Shown here: one piece after another, positions 36,188 through 43,763 of the stretch
Layout of the letters: each line of letters opens with the position of its first letter
How positions within the stretch are numbered: the stretch's first letter is position 1
Source: Kitasatospora setae KM-6054
Lineage (GTDB): Bacteria; Actinomycetota; Actinomycetes; Streptomycetales; Streptomycetaceae
Direction: 5' to 3'
DNA: 64,000 nt
NCBI RefSeq assembly: GCF_000269985.1
Contig: NC_016109.1
Span: 6,413,001 to 6,477,000 of the forward strand
Translations under genes and position numbers: made by a program
The notes under the pieces: model-generated
Databases searched by the model: none
What the model saw: the letters and a program-made list of their open reading frames with translations, nothing else
What the model was told of the DNA's origin: nothing

Positions 36188-36879
36188 GGGCCGTCGTCCT
36201 TCGGTGAGGCGTTACTGGGCTGGGCGGTACCGGGGTTACGGGGCTGCGGGGTTTGGGGTTGCGGGGTTTGGGGTTGCGGGGCTTGGGGCTGCGGGGGCGG
36301 GGCGAGGAGGGCGATCAGGCCGGTGACGGCCTGGTCGAACGGGTCGGTGCCGCCGGCCGCGCGGGCCAGCACGTAGCCGCCCTGGAGGACGGCGACCACG
36401 GTGGCGGCCGTGCCGGACGGGTCGACGGACGGCGGCAGCTCGCCGCTCGCCCGGCCCTCGGCCAGCACCTCCGCGAGGCGGCCGCGCAGCCAGCCGAGGG
36501 TCTGCTCGACCGGGGCGCGCAGCTCCGGGTCGGCCATCACCTCCGGGTCCTGGGTCAGCCGTCCGATCGGGCAGCCGCGCAGCACGTCGCGCTCACGGCG
36601 CAGGTACGCGGTGACCCGCTCGACCGCGGTGCCCGGGCCGGACAGCAGGCCGTCCGCGACGGCGCGCAGCTCCGCGGCGGTGCGGGTGATCGCGGCCAGC
36701 GCGAGGTCGGGCTTCCCCGTGAAGTGGTGGTACATGCTGCCCTGCCCCGCGCCCGCGCGCTGCTGGATGGCCTTCGGGCTGGTGCCGGTGTAGCCGCGCT
36801 CCCAGAGCAGGTCGCGGGTGGCCTCGACGAGGCGGTCGGCGGTGGGGGAGGCGGGTTCGGGCGGGGATCCGGTGTCCAT
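36181..36879 (-). CDS. TetR-family transcriptional regulator
   Basis: A protein of about 232 residues. An N-terminal TetR HTH (about 10–58, RLVEATRDLLWERGYTGTSP and GAGQGSMYHHFTGKPDLA) is followed by a C-terminal ligand domain. The last 35 residues are a Pro/Gln repeat (QPQAPQPQTPQPQTPQPR) encoded by a G-rich 15-bp minisatellite. The ATG at 36879 is chosen over the upstream in-frame codon at 36894. An operator-like palindrome lies just upstream. It heads an operon with DUF4865, which it probably represses together with itself. Confidence 0.9.
   Translation of the reverse strand: MDTGSPPEPASPTADRLVEATRDLLWERGYTGTSPKAIQQRAGAGQGSMYHHFTGKPDLALAAITRTAAELRAVADGLLSGPGTAVERVTAYLRRERDVLRGCPIGRLTQDPEVMADPELRAPVEQTLGWLRGRLAEVLAEGRASGELPPSVDPSGTAATVVAVLQGGYVLARAAGGTDPFDQAVTGLIALLAPPPQPQAPQPQTPQPQTPQPRNPGTAQPSNASPKDDGPC
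36235..36300 (+). repeat. G-rich minisatellite, G-quadruplex candidate
   Basis: Units of the type GGGGTTTGGGGTTGC repeat inside the 3' part of the TetR gene (plus strand G-rich, minus strand coding). Four or more GGGG tracts with short loops give a strong quadruplex signature. Confidence 0.75.
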
Positions 36880-36886
36880 GCGAGCA

Positions 36887-36908
36887 CTGTACATACCAGT
36901 AGGTACAG
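36887..36908. promoter_or_regulatory. TetR operator candidate
   Basis: CTGTAC (36887–36892) and GTACAG (36903–36908) flank an inner TACC-AGTA-GGTA, giving nested inverted repeats 8 bp upstream of the TetR start. This is a typical autoregulatory position. Confidence 0.6.
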
Positions 36909-36924
36909 CGGGTGGGGGAATGGT

Positions 36925-36988
36925 GGAACCCGGACCGGCGGCGTTCCGCGTCCGGCGGAACCCGGACCGGCGGTGTTCCGCGTCCGGC
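36925..36988. repeat. two-copy 32-bp direct repeat
   Basis: GGAACCCGGACCGGCGG and the following TTCCGCGTCCGGC recur with a 32-bp period (starts at 36925 and 36957), with a degenerate third piece to about 37013. It lies in the gap between the TetR gene and the upstream minus-strand gene. Confidence 0.6.
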
Positions 36989-37008
36989 GGCGGGCGCGGC
37001 GCTCCGCG

Positions 37009-37815
37009 TCAGGCGGCGGCCGGTTCGGCGCGGGCGGCCCGGACGGCCGGGGCGACGGCGGACGGCAGCGCGGCCGACGGGTGGCGGCGCAGCACGGCCG
37101 CTGTGACGGCCTCCGGGCCGACCGGCTTGCCGAGCTCGGTGGCGAAACCGCGCAGGTAGTCGGCGGTCCAGCCGAGCGGGTCCGGGGCCGGCGCGGCCGG
37201 GGAGAGCAGGCGGTGGCCCGCGACCGTCCGGGACGGCTCCAGCGCGGCCATCTCGTCCAGCAGGTCGATCCACGCCTCGCGCTGGGCGGCGTGCGGCACC
37301 TCGGCCAGCCACGGGTGCACGTCCTGCCAGAGCAGTTGGCCGCCGAGCAGCGTCCGGCTGCGGTGCTCCCAGAGGTAGTGCAGGTCGGGGAGCGCGAGCG
37401 ACGCCCCGCGCCACTCCAGGCGGTGGTCCTCCAGTTCGACGGCGTCACCCGGCAGCGGCTCCAACGCGACCAGCCGGGACGGCAGTTCCGCCCCGAGCGG
37501 CGCCCATGCGGCGCGCACCGCCGGATAGTCGCGCTCGATCCGGGCCCGCACCGCGTCCGGGGCCAGTACCGCCGCGTCGGGGAACGCCTCGCGCAGCACC
37601 TCCGCCGCCAGCCAGTACTCCGGGGCGTGGTGCGGCACCAGGACGGCGCCCAACCGCCGCCCCGAACGCGAGACCTCCCGGACCAGCCGGCGCCCGTCCG
37701 CGAGCCGCAGCCCCGCGCCGAGCAGCACCGCCCGGTGCTGCCCGAGCACCAGCGTCGCGGTCGCGTGCCGCGAGACCTCGGGGAGGTCCAGCACGCGGAA
37801 CTCCAGCGGGTGCAT
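37009..37815 (-). CDS. metallo-beta-lactamase-fold protein, degenerate active site
   Basis: A protein of about 268 residues with the length and beta/alpha spacing of small MBL-fold hydrolases (GAVLVPHHAPEYWLAAEVLR, LPDLHYLWEHRSRTLLGGQL, SRTVAGHRLLSP). The usual HxHxDH zinc motif is reduced to HHAPEY, so metal binding is doubtful. The function is unknown, and MBL-fold is a cautious reading. ATG 37815 has GAGGAGGT 6 bases upstream. It is divergent from the thioesterase gene. Confidence 0.65.
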   Translation of the reverse strand: MHPLEFRVLDLPEVSRHATATLVLGQHRAVLLGAGLRLADGRRLVREVSRSGRRLGAVLVPHHAPEYWLAAEVLREAFPDAAVLAPDAVRARIERDYPAVRAAWAPLGAELPSRLVALEPLPGDAVELEDHRLEWRGASLALPDLHYLWEHRSRTLLGGQLLWQDVHPWLAEVPHAAQREAWIDLLDEMAALEPSRTVAGHRLLSPAAPAPDPLGWTADYLRGFATELGKPVGPEAVTAAVLRRHPSAALPSAVAPAVRAARAEPAAA

Positions 37816-37840
37816 CACGCGACCTCCTCGGGTGGGGAAC

Positions 37841-37876
37841 GCCCTCCCCCCAGGGTCCGCCGGGAGGGGGGAGGGC
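37841..37876. repeat. perfect 11-bp inverted repeat in a divergent gap
   Basis: GCCCTCCCCCC / GGGGGGAGGGC with a 14-nt spacer, immediately upstream of the MBL-fold gene. Further G-runs follow to about 37920. It is either an operator or a structured leader. Confidence 0.45.
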
Positions 37877-38052
37877 GCATGCGGGGAGGCGGCGCGGGCA
37901 GGGGAGGGGGGAGAACGGGGTGCGGTCCGCGTGCCGGAGGGCGGGAATGTCCGGCGGGCGCGGAGACTTGTGCTGGACGGACGAGGCGTTCGGCGGCACA
38001 CCCCTGCCCGTCGGCGGTCCTGCCGTCCGGACGTTCGGAGAGGGAGCGATAC

Positions 38053-38913
38053 ATGGGAACCCCCGTCGACCAGCTCGTCGACCTGCTCGACCTGGAGCGG
38101 ATCGAGCTGAACATCTTCCGCGGCCGCAGCCCCGAGGAGGCGCTGCAACGCACCTTCGGCGGGCAGGTGGCCGGGCAGGCGCTGGTCGCGGCGGGCCGCA
38201 CGGTCGACGAGGACCGGCCGGTCCACTCGCTGCACGCGTACTTCCTGCGTCCCGGCGTGCCCGGCGTGCCGATCGTCTACCAGGTCGACCGGATCCGGGA
38301 CGGCCGCTCGTTCACCACCCGGCGGGTGCTCGGCATCCAGGACGGGCGGTCGATCTTCGCGCTGACCGCGGACTTCCACAAGCCCGAGCCCGGCGGCATC
38401 GAGCACCAGTTCCCGGTCCCCGAGGTCCCCGCCCCCGAGACGCTGCCGAGCGCCCTGGACGAGGTCGGCGCCCGGCTCGGCGAACTCCCCCCGTTCATCA
38501 GCCGCCGCCAGCCCTTCGACATCCGGTACGTCGACCGGCTGAAGTGGACGCGCGAGGAGCTGGACGGCGTCGAGGCCCGCAGCGGCGTCTGGCTGCGGAC
38601 CAACGGCGCCCTGCCAGACGACCCGCTGATCCACGTCTGCGCGCTGACCTACGCCAGCGACATGACGCTGCTGGACGCCGTCCGCGCCCCCGTCGAACCG
38701 CTCTGGGGCGAACGGAACTTCGACATGGCCTCGCTGGACCACGCGATGTGGTTCCACCGGCCGTTCCGGGCCGACGAGTGGCTGCTCTACCGGCAGGAGT
38801 CGCCGATCGCGCACGGCGCGCGCGGCCTGGCCCGGGGCGAGATCTACGACCGCGAGGGGCGGCTGGTGGTCTCGGTGATGCAGGAGGGGCTGTTCCGCCC
38901 GCTGCAGCGCTGA
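38053..38913 (+). CDS. tesB: acyl-CoA thioesterase II
   Basis: A 286-residue TesB-type double-hotdog thioesterase that hydrolyses acyl-CoA to free acid and CoA. Typical stretches are IFRGRSPEEALQRTFGGQVA (about 18–37), SLHAYFLRPG, SFTTRRVLGIQDGRSIF, SLDHAMWFHRPFRADEWLLY and the end EIYDREGRLVVSVMQEGLFR. ATG 38053 gives the usual family start. The following DUF1684 gene lies 97 bp downstream on the same strand. Confidence 0.95.
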   Translation: MGTPVDQLVDLLDLERIELNIFRGRSPEEALQRTFGGQVAGQALVAAGRTVDEDRPVHSLHAYFLRPGVPGVPIVYQVDRIRDGRSFTTRRVLGIQDGRSIFALTADFHKPEPGGIEHQFPVPEVPAPETLPSALDEVGARLGELPPFISRRQPFDIRYVDRLKWTREELDGVEARSGVWLRTNGALPDDPLIHVCALTYASDMTLLDAVRAPVEPLWGERNFDMASLDHAMWFHRPFRADEWLLYRQESPIAHGARGLARGEIYDREGRLVVSVMQEGLFRPLQR

Positions 38914-39010
38914 CGCGTCGAGGCGCCGGCGCGCTGAGGCGCCCAGTGGTTGGTGTGCGAGGCTTTCCCGTGAAGTGACCTGAGAGCAGAGCGACTTGGG
39001 AGGCAGACCG

Positions 39011-39808
39011 ATGACCGACACCGCAGCCGAGAGCTGGCAGCGCTGGACCGAGGCCCGGAGCGCCGCAGCGGGCGCGCCGCACGGGCCGCTGGCGCTCACC
39101 GGCACCCACTGGCTGGAGCCCGGGCCCGCCGAGCTCCCCGGCCTGCCCGGCCACTGGTGGGCCGAGGACGGCTCGGTCTGCGCCGAGCTGCGCGCCGGGG
39201 ACGGCGTCCGGATCGAGGGCGAGGAGAAGGAGTCGACCGGCCGGGTCGCGCTCCGGCCGGACACCGACCGGCACCCGCAGATCGCCGTCCGCGACCGGCT
39301 GCGGCTGGTCCCGATCGAGCGGGAGGGCGAGCTCGCGCTGCGGGTCTTCGACCCCGACGCCCCCGCCCGGGCCGCGTTCGCCGGCATCTCGGTCTACCCG
39401 TACGCCCCCGACTGGGCGGTGCCCGCCGTGTTCACGCCGTTCGAGGCCGGCGCGCAGGCCGTGCTGGTCGAGAACGCGGACGGCCGGGCCCGGCCGCTCA
39501 CCGTCACCGGCCAGGTCGCGTTCACGCTGGGCGGGCAGCCGCACACGCTGACCGTCAGCGGCAGCGAGGGCTCCGACGGGCGGCTCAGCGGCGTCATCGC
39601 GGACGGCACCAGCGGGCGGGAGACCTACCGGTTCCGGTTCGTCACGCTGCCCGCGCCTGATGCGGACGGCCGGACCGTGCTCGACTTCAACCGGGCGTTC
39701 CTGCCGCCGTGCGCGTTCGCCGACCACTTCATCTGCCCGTTCCCGCCGCCCGGCAACCGGCTGACCGTCGCCGTCGAGGCGGGCGAGCGGCAGGTGGTCA
39801 CGCTCTGA
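39011..39808 (+). CDS. DUF1684 family protein
   Basis: A protein of about 265 residues matching DUF1684: WTEARSAAAGAPHGPLALTG at the start and the family's hallmark LDFNRAFLPPCAFADHFICPFPPPGNRLTVAV at the end (here FNRAFLPPCAFADHF is the key part). Soluble, function unknown. ATG 39011 is chosen over an in-frame upstream codon at 38996 because of GGGAGG upstream. Confidence 0.92.
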   Translation: MTDTAAESWQRWTEARSAAAGAPHGPLALTGTHWLEPGPAELPGLPGHWWAEDGSVCAELRAGDGVRIEGEEKESTGRVALRPDTDRHPQIAVRDRLRLVPIEREGELALRVFDPDAPARAAFAGISVYPYAPDWAVPAVFTPFEAGAQAVLVENADGRARPLTVTGQVAFTLGGQPHTLTVSGSEGSDGRLSGVIADGTSGRETYRFRFVTLPAPDADGRTVLDFNRAFLPPCAFADHFICPFPPPGNRLTVAVEAGERQVVTL

Positions 39809-39845
39809 GCGACTCCGGGCAGCTCCGGGTGGGCGGGGCAGTTTC

Positions 39846-39859
39846 TGAGAGCGCTCTCT
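39846..39859. promoter_or_regulatory. LacI-type operator 1 (regulator gene)
   Basis: TGAGAGCGCTCTCT, 13 of 14 bases identical to the two perfect sites at 46708 and 46884. It lies 107 bp before the LacI-family gene, near the expected -35 region of TAGGCT (39878–39883). Confidence 0.75.
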
Positions 39860-39952
39860 GAAGGTGTCGGCGGGCGCTAGGCTGCTCGCAGCAGGAACGC
39901 GATCACCCGCCCGTGCGCACCACGCGCCCGGGCGGCCGGAGAGGAGCCCACG

Positions 39953-40993
39953 GTGGCCGAGACCCAAGCGGGAACGGGCGGGCGCCCCACCCTGGAATCG
40001 GTGGCCGAACTGGCCGGCGTCTCCCGGGCCACCGCCTCCCGGGTCGTCAACGGCGGCGCGGGCGTGCGCACCGCGCTGCGCGAGAAGGTCGAACGGGCGG
40101 TCGCCGAACTCGGCTACGTCCCCAACCTGGCCGCCCGCACCCTGGTCACCCGGCGCAACCGGGCGATCGGCGTGGTCGTCGCCGAGCCCGAAGCCCGGTT
40201 CTTCTCCGACCCGTTCTTCGCCCAGCACCTGCGCGGCATCAGCCGCGAACTCGCCGCCGCCGACAACCAGATGGTGCTGCTGCTGGCCGAGGACGAGCGC
40301 GACCACGAACGGATCGGCCGCTACCTGGCCGGCGGCCACGTCGACGGCGTCCTGCTGTTCTCGCTGCACCGCTCCGACCCGACCCCCGACATCGCCCAGC
40401 GCCTCGGCCTGCCCTTCGTCATCGGCGGCCGCCCCGGCTGGCCCGGCGCCGAGTCCGACCGCGAACTCGTCTACGTCGACAACGACAACCGGGGCGGCGC
40501 CCGGCTCGCCGTCCAGCACCTGCGCTCCCTCGGCCGCACCCGGATCGCCACCATCACCGGCCCGCTCGACCAGACCTCCTCCGTCGACCGGCTCGACGGC
40601 TACCGCGACCTGCTCCCCGACGGCGACGCCGACCTGATCGCCGTCGGCGACTTCACCGCCGACGGCGGCATCCGCGCGATGACCGAACTCCTCGACCGCC
40701 GACCGGACGTGGACGCGGTCTTCGCCGCCTCCGACGCGATGGCCTCCGGCGCGCTCCGGGTCCTGCGGGCGGCCGGACGCCGGGTGCCCGAGGACGTCGC
40801 GGTGGTCGGCTTCGACGACGTCGAGTCGATCGCGGCCTGGACGGAGCCCACGCTCACCACCGTCCGGCAGGAGATCGAGGAGATGGGACGGCTGATGACG
40901 CGCCTGCTGCTGCGACGGCTCAACGACCCGTCGGCGTCGGCGCCGTCATCGGTGATCATCCCGACCCGGCTGGTGCGGCGGGGGACGGCGTAG
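39953..40993 (+). CDS. LacI-family regulator of beta-glucan use
   Basis: A 346-residue LacI/GalR protein. The N-terminal HTH (about 10–60, TLESVAELAGVSRATASRVV and ELGYVPNLAARTLV) is followed by a periplasmic-binding-protein-like sugar domain (GVVVAEPEARFF, VGFDDVESIAAWTEPTLTTV). The GTG start is 107 bp after a 14-bp palindrome of the GAGCGCTC type bound by streptomycete LacI repressors. The same palindrome precedes the GH81 and ABC-importer genes, so I infer that it represses these and itself and is relieved by a beta-1,3-linked oligosaccharide. Confidence 0.92.
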   Translation: MAETQAGTGGRPTLESVAELAGVSRATASRVVNGGAGVRTALREKVERAVAELGYVPNLAARTLVTRRNRAIGVVVAEPEARFFSDPFFAQHLRGISRELAAADNQMVLLLAEDERDHERIGRYLAGGHVDGVLLFSLHRSDPTPDIAQRLGLPFVIGGRPGWPGAESDRELVYVDNDNRGGARLAVQHLRSLGRTRIATITGPLDQTSSVDRLDGYRDLLPDGDADLIAVGDFTADGGIRAMTELLDRRPDVDAVFAASDAMASGALRVLRAAGRRVPEDVAVVGFDDVESIAAWTEPTLTTVRQEIEEMGRLMTRLLLRRLNDPSASAPSSVIIPTRLVRRGTA

Positions 40994-40994
40994 C

Positions 40995-41061
40995 GGGAGC
41001 GCCTGCGGCGGGCTGAGTGGGGTGGGGGCTGGTGGAGGTGGGAGCGTCTGCGGCGGGCTGA
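40995..41061. repeat. 22-bp direct repeat after the LacI gene
   Basis: GGGAGCG(C/T)CTGCGGCGGG occurs at 40995 and 41040 with one change. The remaining gap to 41138 is G/T-rich low complexity (GCTGGG, GGTGGGG) without a gene. Confidence 0.5.
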
Positions 41062-41138
41062 TGGGCTGGCGGGCTGGGTTGGGCGGCCTGGGTGGGGCTG
41101 GGTGCAGGTGGTGGGGCGGGGGCGGGGTGGGGGTGGGT

Positions 41139-42026
41139 TCAGGAGAAGGTGGCGGCCAGGAGGCGGGCGGTGGCGGCGAGCAGGGGTTCGTCCGGGGTGG
41201 CGGTGGGGGTGGCGGGTTTGGTGCTGAGGACGGCGAGGACGAGCGGGGGGCGGTGCGGGGGCCAGGCGAGGGCGAGGTCGTTGGCGGTGCCGTGGGCGCC
41301 GGTGCCGGTCTTGTCGGCGAGGGTCCAGGAGGGCGGCAGGCCGGCGCGCAGCCGGTGGGCGCCGGTGGTGCAGGCGCGCAGCCAGGCGGTGAGCCGGGCG
41401 CGCTGCGGCTGGGGGAGGGCGTCGCCGAGGGTGAGGCGGGCGAAGGTGCGGGCCAGGGCGGACGGGGTGGTGGTGTCGGTCTCGCGGTCCGGTTCGGCGG
41501 AGTTCAGGTCGGGCTCCCAGCGGTCGAGGCGGGTGACCGGGTCGCCGAGCGAGCGGCAGAGGCGGGTGACGGCGGTCGGGCCGCCGAGGCGGCGCAGCAG
41601 CAGGTTCGCGGCCGTGTTGTCGCTGAACTCGATCGCGGCGGCGCAGAGTTCGGCGACGGTCAGGGCGCGGGTGCGGCCGGTGACGGGCGCGTAGCCGGAG
41701 TCGGCGACGTCCCGGTCGGTGTAGTGGACGGCGGCGGCGAGGTCGTGGCCGTCCCGGAGCACGGCGGCGACGGCGAGCGGCTTGAAGGTGGAGCAGAGCG
41801 GGAACCGCTCGTCCGCGCGGTGGTGGACCGTGGTGCCGGTGCCGGTGTCGTGGGCGAAGACGCCGAGCCGGGCGCCGTGGATGCGCTCCAACTGTCGTAG
41901 CCGGTCGACGATTTGGTCGGTGGTGGTGGCGGTGGTGGCGGTGGCGTTCGGGAGGGCCGGGAGGGCCGGGAGGGGCAGGGCGGCCGCGGCGGTGAGCAGG
42001 TGGCGGCGGGTGGGGTGCGGGGGCAT
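41139..42026 (-). CDS. class A beta-lactamase
   Basis: A protein of about 295 residues. A twin-arginine-like signal (TRRHLLTAAAALPLPALP, about 6–23) precedes a serine beta-lactamase domain with all class A motifs: S-T-F-K (about 79–82), SDN (135–137), E171 in RWEPDLN and KTG (239–241). It hydrolyses penicillin-type beta-lactams in the extracytoplasmic space. ATG 42026 has GAGGAG 7 bases upstream. It lies inside the beta-glucan locus but has no palindromic operator, so it is probably independent. Confidence 0.95.
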   Translation of the reverse strand: MPPHPTRRHLLTAAAALPLPALPALPNATATTATTTDQIVDRLRQLERIHGARLGVFAHDTGTGTTVHHRADERFPLCSTFKPLAVAAVLRDGHDLAAAVHYTDRDVADSGYAPVTGRTRALTVAELCAAAIEFSDNTAANLLLRRLGGPTAVTRLCRSLGDPVTRLDRWEPDLNSAEPDRETDTTTPSALARTFARLTLGDALPQPQRARLTAWLRACTTGAHRLRAGLPPSWTLADKTGTGAHGTANDLALAWPPHRPPLVLAVLSTKPATPTATPDEPLLAATARLLAATFS

Positions 42027-42095
42027 CCGGGGGCTCCTCGGGGTGGGGCTGGGCTCACCACGGGGCATCGGCAGCGGGGGGTGCGGGCCTTACCG

Positions 42096-43106
42096 CTACC
42101 GGGGGGACGGGTCGTCCGGGTGCCGGTGGTGGGCCAGGACGCCCTCCAGCGCGGTGCGTCCGGCCGGGCCCCAGGCGGGCTTGCCGCCGGGGAGGCCGTG
42201 CAGGCCGGCCCGGCCGATGCCGAGCAGCATCAGACCGCGCAGGACGACCCAGCCGCGGGCGCGGCGGATGGTGGCGGTGGCGGCGTCCTGCTGCTCGGCG
42301 GGGTGGGCGGCGCGCCAGCGGGCCAGGCACGGGCGGTCGGCGCCGGGCGGGAGGAGCAGCCAGGCGGCGGCGAGGTCGCAGGCGGGGTCGCCGGTGCCGA
42401 GGGCGTCGAAGTCGATGACGCCGCCGAGCGCGCCGTCGACCACCACGACGTTCGCCGGGTGCAGGTCGGAGTGCAGCCAGACCGGCGGGCCCGACCAGAC
42501 CGGGGCGGCCAGCGCGTCCGCCCAGACGGTGCGCAGGTCGTCGGCGCGGATGCCGGGCGCGAGTTCGTGCAGGGTCGCCTCGAACTCGGCGATCCGCTCC
42601 TCGACGTGGTCGGCGAGCGGGGCGAGCGGGCCGCAGCGCGGGGTGGTCGCGGGGGCGTCGGCCGGGGCCGGACGGTGCAGCGCGAGCAGGAAGTCGGCGA
42701 GGAGTTCGGCCGAGCGCGGGCCGTGCGCCGGGGCGACCGGGACGAGGTCGGCGGGCTCGCCGGCCACCCAGGAGAACACCGCCCACGGGTACGGGTAGCC
42801 CGCGCCCGGCACGCCGTCGCGCTGCGGCACCGGCACGGGCAGCGGCAGTCGCGGCGCGAGCTCCGGCAGCCAGCGGGTCTCGTTGGCCAGGTTGGCGGGC
42901 GTGTACCTGTCCCGGGGCAGGCGGACGGCGTGCTCCTCGCCGAGCCGCCACATCCGGTTGCCCCAGCCGCCCTCGACCCGGCGCAGCGCCAGTTCGGCGA
43001 GGTCGGGGTGCTGGGCGCGGAGCAGCGCGCGCACGGTGTCGGCGTCGACGTCGAGGCGGCCGTGCGGGTCTTCGGCGGGGGCGGCGGCGGTGGCTGAGGT
43101 GTCCAT
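42096..43106 (-). CDS. APH-family phosphotransferase
   Basis: A 336-residue protein of the aminoglycoside phosphotransferase/choline kinase-like fold. The catalytic loop WLHSDLHPANVVV (about 208–220) and the metal-binding VIDFDALGTGDPACDLA (about 226–242) are intact, as is a nucleotide-loop-like GGWGNRMWRL near the start. The substrate cannot be predicted, and resistance is only one option. It is followed on the same strand by the beta-lactamase gene after 69 bp. Confidence 0.88.
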   Translation of the reverse strand: MDTSATAAAPAEDPHGRLDVDADTVRALLRAQHPDLAELALRRVEGGWGNRMWRLGEEHAVRLPRDRYTPANLANETRWLPELAPRLPLPVPVPQRDGVPGAGYPYPWAVFSWVAGEPADLVPVAPAHGPRSAELLADFLLALHRPAPADAPATTPRCGPLAPLADHVEERIAEFEATLHELAPGIRADDLRTVWADALAAPVWSGPPVWLHSDLHPANVVVVDGALGGVIDFDALGTGDPACDLAAAWLLLPPGADRPCLARWRAAHPAEQQDAATATIRRARGWVVLRGLMLLGIGRAGLHGLPGGKPAWGPAGRTALEGVLAHHRHPDDPSPR

Positions 43107-43210
43107 CGGGTACGACCCTACTGCCCACCGGGGCCCCGCCGTTGGGGAACGGCGGGACCAGTGGGGTGTGTGGTGCGGCCGGGGTCGACCCTGGCGTGCC
43201 GGGGGCGGGG

Positions 43211-43579
43211 TCAGCCGGTGACGCGGTAGCTGACCGCCGGGTACGGGAAGTCGGCCCAGTGCAGGCTGCCGAGCGCGTAGTAGCCGCTGCCGGTCTTGCC
43301 GGGCAGGCCGGTGGCGCAGTCGGCGTTGAAGAAGACCTGGATGTTCGCGGCGGTGAAGTCGACGGCGGAGCGCGCGGCGGCCGGCAGGTTGTGGCAGCCG
43401 GTGTCGGCGGTGTCGACGGCGTACTGGGTGCCCGTCAGGTTGCTGCCGGTGGCGAAGTAGGCGACGGCGGAGCGCGGGAGTTCGACGGCGGCCGCGGGCT
43501 GGGCGAGGGCCGCGCCGAGCAGCAGGGCGGCCCCGGCGGCGGCGGTTGCGGTGAGGGCCTTGGTGCGGTGGGTGGCCAT
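43211..43579 (-). CDS. small secreted protein
   Basis: A protein of about 122 residues. A signal peptide (1 to about 31, ending QPAAA) precedes a mature domain of about 90 residues with two cysteines (DTGCHN and FNADCATG) that may form a disulfide, and aromatic strands (SGYYALGSLHWADFPYPAVS). It recalls beta/gamma-crystallin-like or I36 protease-inhibitor folds, but I cannot assign it. ATG 43579 has AAGGAGT 5 bases upstream. It lies between the GH81 and APH genes. Confidence 0.8.
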   Translation of the reverse strand: MATHRTKALTATAAAGAALLLGAALAQPAAAVELPRSAVAYFATGSNLTGTQYAVDTADTGCHNLPAAARSAVDFTAANIQVFFNADCATGLPGKTGSGYYALGSLHWADFPYPAVSYRVTG

Positions 43580-43763
43580 GGGGGACTCCTTCGTCGCGGG
43601 TTCTCCGGGGGCGGGCAGGCGTGACGGACCGGCACGCGGGGTGCGTGCGGTCATGTCAGTTACATCTTCAACAATCCGTTGCGGCCCGCGCAAGGCCCCC
43701 GGGGCCGGGCGGACCTGTCGGAATCCGCGCCGGCCCCGGGGGCCCTGTTCGATGCGGGGCGGG

